A DNA stretch of 5,608 bases from Pseudomonadota bacterium (GTDB lineage: Bacteria; Pseudomonadota; Alphaproteobacteria; Micropepsales; Micropepsaceae). The number at the start of each line of letters is the position of its first letter. The first letter of the stretch is position 1. Positions 1 to 5,608 of this stretch are shown piece by piece. Location of the stretch: assembly GCA_025360685.1 (NCBI GenBank), contig JANYBR010000128.1, forward strand, positions 1 to 5,608. The letters are read 5' to 3'. The position numbers and the translations under genes are program-made. Under the pieces are notes generated by a model, which was not told the DNA's origin, did no database searches, and saw nothing but the letters and a program-made list of their open reading frames with translations.

Positions 1-469
1 TTCGATCGGCGGCGGCGGTGTCATCCGTCCCGGCGAAATCCAGCGCATGAGCGCGGGGCGCGGCATCGTGCATTCCGAGTTCAACGCGTCCAGCGAGCGC
101 ACCGCGCATTTGCTGCAGATCTGGATCAGCCCGTCGAAGAACGGGCTCGAACCCTCCTACGAGCAGAAGGCGATTGATCCGGCTTCGGTGCGCAACCATT
201 TCGGCCGCATCGCCGCGCCCGATCCTGCTGCGAACGAAGTGCGCCTGGTCCAGGATGCGCAGATCTGGTCTGCCAGGCTGGACAAGGACGTCGAGGCCGT
301 CCATCCGCTCGCCAAGGGACGCCGCGCCTGGCTGCAGCTGGTGACGGGCGAGTTGGCAGTCGGTGACCGGACGTTGAAAGCCGGCGACGCCGCCGCGATC
401 ACCGATCAGGACCAAATCCGTGTTCGCGCCACCCTGCCAAGCGAAGTGCTGCTGTTCGATCTGGCGTAG
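1..469 (+). CDS. Pirin family protein (bicupin), 5'-truncated by the window edge
   Basis: The reading frame is open from base 2 and ends at TAG 467-469, giving 155 visible residues. The family (E. coli YhhW, human pirin) is about 230-290 residues, so roughly the first 75 are missing. The protein reads like YhhW throughout: a GxVIRPGEIQRMSAGRGIVHSEFN-type stretch, then QIWI with NGLEPSYEQ, then a C-terminal cupin ending in SEVLLFDL. The His at 71-73 and Glu at 77-79 match the last two metal ligands of the N-terminal cupin; the HxH pair lies upstream of the window. The ATG at 47 sits inside the conserved cupin and is not the start. Some pirins have quercetin 2,3-dioxygenase activity in vitro and others act as redox- or metal-sensing cofactors; the physiological role here cannot be told. 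It converges on the olsB-like gene. Confidence 0.93.
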   Translation, partial: SIGGGGVIRPGEIQRMSAGRGIVHSEFNASSERTAHLLQIWISPSKNGLEPSYEQKAIDPASVRNHFGRIAAPDPAANEVRLVQDAQIWSARLDKDVEAVHPLAKGRRAWLQLVTGELAVGDRTLKAGDAAAITDQDQIRVRATLPSEVLLFDLA

Positions 470-607
470 GCGCGGCGTAGATAAATCTGGGAGGGGCGGC
501 GGCCCTCGCCCTTCGACAAGCTCAGGGTGAGGGCCAGTTTCTGATCCTCATCCTGAGCTTGTCGAAGGATGGAAAGCAGGCCCGAGCGTTGCGGAACCGA
601 TGCGAAA
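470..607. other. Convergent intergenic region between pirin and olsB-like genes
   Basis: These 138 bases separate two genes that end facing each other. No coding frame here is credible. Most of the space is taken up by the inverted repeat at 501-572, described separately. No classical intrinsic terminator (GC stem followed by a run of T) is visible on either strand, so the repeat itself is the best candidate for stopping transcription from both sides. Confidence 0.7.
501..572. repeat. Nested inverted repeat with core CCTTCGACAAGCTCAGG, a REP-like palindromic element
   Basis: The 17-base core at 510-526 recurs as its exact reverse complement at 552-568. Pairing continues inwards (527-537 with 541-551, two G-T pairs and one mismatch) to a TTT loop at 538-540, giving a stem of about 28 positions. 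Each half can also fold alone: 501-512 pairs with 524-535 (12 pairs, one G-T), and 549-554 pairs with 566-571 (6 pairs), each leaving an 11-base loop. Those two loops (513-523 and 555-565) are exact reverse complements. I recall this core as a dispersed repeat in many alphaproteobacterial genomes, which makes a REP-like element likely. A role as bidirectional terminator or mRNA 3'-end protector is inferred from its position. Confidence 0.8.
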
Positions 608-1447
608 CTACGACGCCAAACCGAACCGGCTCTTGTAGCGCGCGTCGATGTTGGACAGCGGGAAATAGATGAACACGTCGATGGTGCCGAACTGGCGGTC
701 GATCACCGCTCCGTCTCCGATGCAGCCACCGGCGCGCAGATAACCTTTCAAAAGCGGCGGCAGCGCGCGCATGCCCTCCTTGGGATCGATCGCTTCCTTC
801 GGCATGCGGTTCATCGGCACATACAATTCGGGCCGCGCCCGCACCGCGACGTTTGCCGGCATCGGATGGAAATGATGCATGTAGGAAAGCGGCAGGGCCA
901 ACGCATCGGGATCGGTGCTGCCGAACGAGGCACAGCCGAACATCAGATCGATGGAAAAGCGCGCCACGAAAGTCAGCAAGCCCTTCCACAGAAGCTGCAT
1001 GGTCGTGGTGCGGTTGCGATAGGACTTCAGAACGCACGATCTGCCGAGCTCCAGACAGCGAATGCCGGGATTGCCGCTCAGCATTTTGGAAAGGTCGAAT
1101 TCGCCCGCGGTGTAGAAGCCGCCGGCGCGCGCGGCATCGACATCGCGGGTCAGCCGGTAGGTGCCGACGACCAGCGGCTGACCGTCATCGCCGATCACCG
1201 AGCGGTCGACGACCAGAAGGTGGTCGCAGACCTCGTCGAACTTGTCGAAGTCGCGGCGCTGTTCGCGCATCTGCGGCGAAGGCACCGCCGCCATCTCTTC
1301 ATAGAAGATGTGATAGCGCAGGCGCTGTGCCTGCTCGACCTCGGCATCGGTCTCGGCCAGGCGCACTTCCAGCGCGCCGGCGAATGCCAGCACGGGCCAC
1401 TGCGCAAGTCGGCCCACCAACGGGCCCGGCTCGTGAATATTGACCAA
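608..1447 (-). CDS. olsB: OlsB-like L-ornithine N(alpha)-acyltransferase (GNAT superfamily)
   Basis: The 279-residue product has the usual length and motifs of OlsB and 'hemolysin-like' acyltransferases: LRYHIFYEEM (43-52), DEVCDHLLV (71-79), VGTYRL (94-99), ELGRSCV (133-139), LLWKGL (152-157), FGCASF (170-175), PPLLKGYLRAG (230-240) and IGDGAVID (243-250). OlsB transfers a 3-hydroxyacyl group from acyl carrier protein to the alpha-amino group of ornithine, making lyso-ornithine lipid, which OlsA then acylates to a phosphorus-free membrane lipid. No olsA is in the window. The start is TTG at 1447: an in-frame TGA lies 11 codons upstream, there is no ATG or GTG between, and AGGA at 1457-1460 sits 9 bases away. 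Stop is TAG 608-610. It has its own promoter-like sequence. I see no convincing Pho box, although phosphate starvation often induces such genes. The family is secure; substrate specificity is inferred from the family. Confidence 0.87.
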   Translation of the reverse strand: MVNIHEPGPLVGRLAQWPVLAFAGALEVRLAETDAEVEQAQRLRYHIFYEEMAAVPSPQMREQRRDFDKFDEVCDHLLVVDRSVIGDDGQPLVVGTYRLTRDVDAARAGGFYTAGEFDLSKMLSGNPGIRCLELGRSCVLKSYRNRTTTMQLLWKGLLTFVARFSIDLMFGCASFGSTDPDALALPLSYMHHFHPMPANVAVRARPELYVPMNRMPKEAIDPKEGMRALPPLLKGYLRAGGCIGDGAVIDRQFGTIDVFIYFPLSNIDARYKSRFGLAS

Positions 1448-1456
1448 GCAACCGGA

Positions 1457-1460
1457 TCCT
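1457..1460 (-). promoter_or_regulatory. Ribosome binding site deciding the TTG start of olsB-like gene
   Basis: On the minus strand AAAAGGA lies directly upstream, with AGGA nine bases before the TTG at 1447. It is the only good purine-rich site near the start and supports the unusual initiation codon, because the frame is closed by a TGA shortly upstream and offers no ATG or GTG there. Confidence 0.65.
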
Positions 1461-1516
1461 TTTGGGATGGCGCCGACTCACAAGCCAGCTGGCCGGTTCC
1501 CGAGACCCACCGTGCA

Positions 1517-1545
1517 ATTTTACCGGAGCGGCACGGCACAGGCAA
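1517..1545 (-). promoter_or_regulatory. Sigma-70-type promoter candidate for olsB-like gene
   Basis: Reading the minus strand, TTGCCT (1545-1540) is followed after exactly 17 bases by TAAAAT (1522-1517). The -10 matches TATAAT at five of six positions and the -35 matches TTGACA at four of six. Transcription would begin near 1510, giving a leader of about 60 bases before the TTG start. This suggests the acyltransferase gene can be transcribed without read-through from the permease gene, although both lie on the same strand. Confidence 0.55.
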
Positions 1546-1561
1546 ACCAGTTGTTTATCAG

Positions 1562-2970
1562 TCAGGCTGGCGCACGCGAGACTTGCCGGCGGGCCACGAT
1601 CAGGAACAGGACCAGCGCCGGCAGGCCGGCCAGCGCCGTTGTGACGAAGAACGGCACAAACCCTACAACCTTGTCGGGTAGCGTCGAGAGCGATGGAACC
1701 ATGCTTTCGAAGATGTGGCGATGCCCGGCGAACCAGTCGACCAGCACGCCGGACAGCCCGCCGAGCAACTTTCCAGGCAGGGCATAGAACGAGCTGAACA
1801 GGGCGTATTGCGTGGCCGTGAACGCTTTGCTCGTCAGGCTCGACATATAGGCGAGAAGTGCCGTGCCGGCAAAGCCAGCGGCAATGTTCTCGACACCAAT
1901 CGCGACTGCGAACATTAAAGTGCTGTGACCGCTCGCCGCCAGCACAGCGTAGCAGAGATTTCCGGCGATCACCGCGATCAGTCCGACGAGCAGCGCTCGC
2001 ATGATCCCGAAACGGAAGACAACCAGACCGCCGATAAGGGCGCCGGCAATGGTCACCCACACGCCGATCAGGCCCGACATGGTGCCGATCTCGATCAGCG
2101 AAAAGCTCTGCCGGTACATCGGTCGCGCGACCGTCCCCATGATGAAGTCCGGCAGTCGATAGGCGCCAATCATCGCCAGGATGAGAAGTCCCATCGAACG
2201 GTGCGTGCGAAAAAAATCGACGAAGGGGGCGATCACTGCGCCATAAAACCAACCGATCGCCGCACCGGCGGATCCGAACCGATGCAACCGTGTCTCCGCT
2301 GTGCGCATCTCGTCGCTGGCGTCGCGTTCCGGTGGCCGGCGAGCGAAAAGCGCCCCGGCCATGCCGAGAAAGATCAAGCACCCGAGGAAGATGAGACTTG
2401 CCCGCCAGGAAACAAGCTGCGCGATGTAGGGCGCGAGCGCCGCCGTGGCGAGCGCTGTCAGGCGATAGCCGAGCTGATAGGCGCCGAGCATCGTGCCCTG
2501 CTCTTCCGCAGGCGCAATCTCGATGCGCCAGGCGTCAACGGATATATCCTGGCTGGCGCCGCAGAACCCCAATAGCAGCGCGAAAAGTGCAACCTGTACG
2601 AGTTCGGTGTGCGGATCCGACAGACACAGCCCGACGAACGAGAGCAGAATTCCAACTTGCGCCACGAGCATCCACGATCGACGCTTGCCCAACAGCCGGT
2701 GAAGGAGCGGCAGACGCACCTGATCGAGCAGCGGTGCCCAAACAAATTTGAACGAATAGGGCAACAGCGTGTAGGCGAAAAGTCCGATTTCGGTCATCGA
2801 GATGCTGCTGTCGGTCAGCCATAGGCCCAGCGCGTTGGATATCGTGAGCAACGGTAGGCCGCAGGCGGCCCCGAGCACCAGCATCGTCGCCGAGCGGGGC
2901 TGCCAGTAGGAGGCAATTGCCGCGCGCGTCTGATTCGCTTGTGGCGGGCCGGAGCCGCCCTGAGCGAGAC

Positions 2971-2974
<4 letters not shown>
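1562..2974 (-). CDS. ampG: AmpG-like muropeptide permease (MFS transporter)
   Basis: A 470-residue, strongly hydrophobic protein with about 12 predicted membrane spans, close to E. coli AmpG (491 residues). AmpG carries anhydromuropeptides released from the cell wall across the inner membrane for recycling and, where present, for induction of AmpC beta-lactamase. Family marks are GLPLLTISNALGLWLTD in the first span (39-55), IGLFAYTLLPYSFKFVWAPLLDQ (63-85), KRRSWM (97-102), SQDISVDAWRIE (141-152, the clearest AmpG signature) and PDFIMGTVARPMY (275-287). A cytoplasmic loop with many charged residues (about 212-232) separates the two halves. Its ATG overlaps the kinase stop as ATGA (2971-2974), and no clear Shine-Dalgarno precedes it, so translation probably depends on the kinase gene. 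Stop is TGA 1562-1564. Related MFS proteins of other specificity exist, so the substrate is a family-based inference. Confidence 0.85.
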
Positions 2975-5169
<2,195 letters not shown>

Positions 5170-5201
5170 CCTGGAACCCGCTGAATTTCCCGCGCGACTA
5201 T

Positions 5202-5255
5202 GCTTTGAACCGATTTAGGAAAGGTTCAAAGCGTCCCACTTGGGTAAGGTTGAAA
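5202..5255. repeat. Operator-like repeats: perfect 10-bp inverted repeat plus a third half-site
   Basis: GCTTTGAACC (5202-5211) and GGTTCAAAGC (5223-5232) form a perfect inverted repeat with an 11-base AT-rich spacer; the half-site centres lie 21 bases apart, two helical turns. AAGGTTCAAA (5221-5230) recurs as AAGGTTGAAA (5246-5255) with one change, exactly 25 bases further on. The arrangement resembles a binding site for a dimeric DNA-binding protein placed between two divergent genes. A cruciform or RNA hairpin is the alternative. No regulator is identified. Confidence 0.55.
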
Positions 5256-5267
5256 AACGGTTAAGAT
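5240..5267 (+). promoter_or_regulatory. Weak sigma-70-like promoter candidate for the secreted-protein gene
   Basis: TTGGGT (5240-5245) and TAAGAT (5262-5267) are separated by 16 bases. The -10 matches at four of six positions and the -35 is poor beyond TTG. The downstream half-site at 5246-5255 would lie between the two boxes, a position where a bound protein would repress. This is the best candidate upstream of 5324, but it is not strong. Confidence 0.3.
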
Positions 5268-5311
5268 CGCCCGCCGGCCGCAAACGCGGCGGAACAAAGG
5301 GGTTATTTTTC

Positions 5312-5319
5312 AAGGAGGA
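5312..5319 (+). promoter_or_regulatory. Strong Shine-Dalgarno of the secreted-protein gene
   Basis: AAGGAGGA is close to a full anti-16S match, with GGAGG ending five bases before ATG 5324. It settles the start of the plus-strand gene, implies high translation, and contrasts with the weak or absent sites of the kinase and permease genes. Confidence 0.8.
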
Positions 5320-5323
5320 ACGT

Positions 5324-5608
5324 ATGAGGCTTTCAAGCATCTTACTCGCCGGTGCCTTCGTTCTGGTGGCTACCGCCGCCAACGCCGACGATCCGATGGC
5401 CACGACCTATGGGAATACGGTCGTGACAAAAAACGCCAAGACCGGCGCGGTCGGCCAATTGTTGTTCAATGCGGATGGTACCTACACGGCCAAGGGCACG
5501 GCCGCGGACGGCAAGGCGAGCGAATATCCAGGCAAGTGGGTTGTAAAGGACAGTGGCGCCACCCTGTGTCTCTCACCACAATTGCCGCCCAATACGCCAA
5601 ACGCACCG
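5324..5608 (+). CDS. Small secreted protein of unknown function, 3'-truncated by the window edge
   Basis: The frame is open from ATG 5324 to the last base, giving 95 residues and no stop. Residues 1-21 form a typical Sec signal peptide: a basic residue at position 2, a hydrophobic core (about 6-18) and an ANA cleavage site before DDPM, so the mature protein should be periplasmic or secreted; there is no lipobox Cys. The mature part starts DDPMATTYGNTVV and contains FNADGTYTAKG, a PGKWVVKD segment and a single Cys (82) in TLCLSP. Alternating short strands and turns suggest a small beta-rich fold. I recognise similarity in style to small uncharacterised alphaproteobacterial exported proteins but no named family. 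It is divergent from the kinase, shares its control region, and has a very strong ribosome binding site, suggesting an abundant product. Confidence 0.85.
   Translation, partial: MRLSSILLAGAFVLVATAANADDPMATTYGNTVVTKNAKTGAVGQLLFNADGTYTAKGTAADGKASEYPGKWVVKDSGATLCLSPQLPPNTPNAP

Larger units (their letters stand above)
5170..5323. promoter_or_regulatory. Divergent intergenic region between the kinase and the secreted-protein gene
   Basis: These 154 bases must hold the promoters of both divergent genes. Visible elements are the perfect inverted repeat and a third half-site (5202-5255), a weak plus-strand promoter candidate (5240-5267), a small GC hairpin at 5277-5290 (GCCGC, loop AAAC, GCGGC) lying in the probable leader of the plus-strand gene, and a strong Shine-Dalgarno at 5312-5319. 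No convincing promoter could be picked out for the kinase, and no EcfG-type GGAAC-N16-CGTT motif was found. Confidence 0.6.

Noticed and set aside
47..469. Complete 140-residue gene starting at ATG 47
   Set aside because: Pirin homology continues upstream in the same frame to the window edge, so this Met is internal to the N-terminal cupin.
569..1681. Plus-strand open frame of 370 codons antisense to the olsB-like gene
   Set aside because: It starts inside the repeat arm and runs through the conserved OlsB region and into the end of the permease. Composition is that of an antisense shadow, and no domain is visible.
1299..2381. Minus-strand frame of 360 codons overlapping permease and olsB
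   Set aside because: It is a shifted frame over the AmpG-like gene, Arg- and Ser-rich, with no membrane spans or known motifs.
5271..5310. Rho-independent terminator or riboswitch before the secreted-protein gene
   Set aside because: The GC hairpin at 5277-5290 is only five pairs and the T-run at 5306-5310 is separated from it by AACAAAGGGGTTA-like sequence. There is no aptamer-like conserved core.
5215..5403. Minus-strand 62-codon frame upstream of the kinase
   Set aside because: It overlaps antisense the signal peptide and Shine-Dalgarno of the plus-strand secreted-protein gene and has no family match. The plus-strand gene has far better support.

Overview
This window looks like a piece of an alphaproteobacterial chromosome. 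It is GC-rich by eye, encodes an ornithine-lipid acyltransferase, an AmpG-type muropeptide permease and a large hybrid histidine kinase, and carries an inverted repeat whose core (CCTTCGACAAGCTCAGG) I recall from many alphaproteobacterial genomes. The genus cannot be fixed from the sequence. There is no sign of phage, transposon, CRISPR or plasmid functions, and no tRNA or rRNA gene.

Layout. Bases 1-469 (+) are the 3' two thirds of a pirin-family gene. Bases 470-607 separate it from a convergent gene and contain an elaborate inverted repeat. Bases 608-1447 (-) are an olsB-like gene for the first acylation step of ornithine lipid synthesis, with a TTG start, a good Shine-Dalgarno and a recognisable promoter in the 114-base gap upstream. 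Bases 1562-2974 (-) are an AmpG-like MFS permease. Its ATG overlaps the stop codon of the next gene by four bases (ATGA). That gene, 2971-5169 (-), is a 732-residue membrane hybrid histidine kinase (two TM segments, PAS, HisKA, HATPase, a degenerate receiver and a canonical receiver). Bases 5170-5323 are a divergent intergenic region with a perfect 10-bp inverted repeat and a third related half-site. From 5324 (+) a small secreted protein of unknown function begins and runs off the window.

How the genes fit together. The kinase and ampG-like gene form a translationally coupled unit, transcribed towards olsB. Permease, ornithine-lipid enzyme, membrane sensor and secreted protein all concern the cell envelope, so an envelope or cell-wall sensing role for the kinase is a reasonable guess, but only a guess. 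The kinase has no Hpt domain and no partner regulator in the window. All recognisable families here are known ones. The less ordinary points are the kinase-permease coupling, the nested repeat at 501-572 and the operator-like repeats at 5202-5255.
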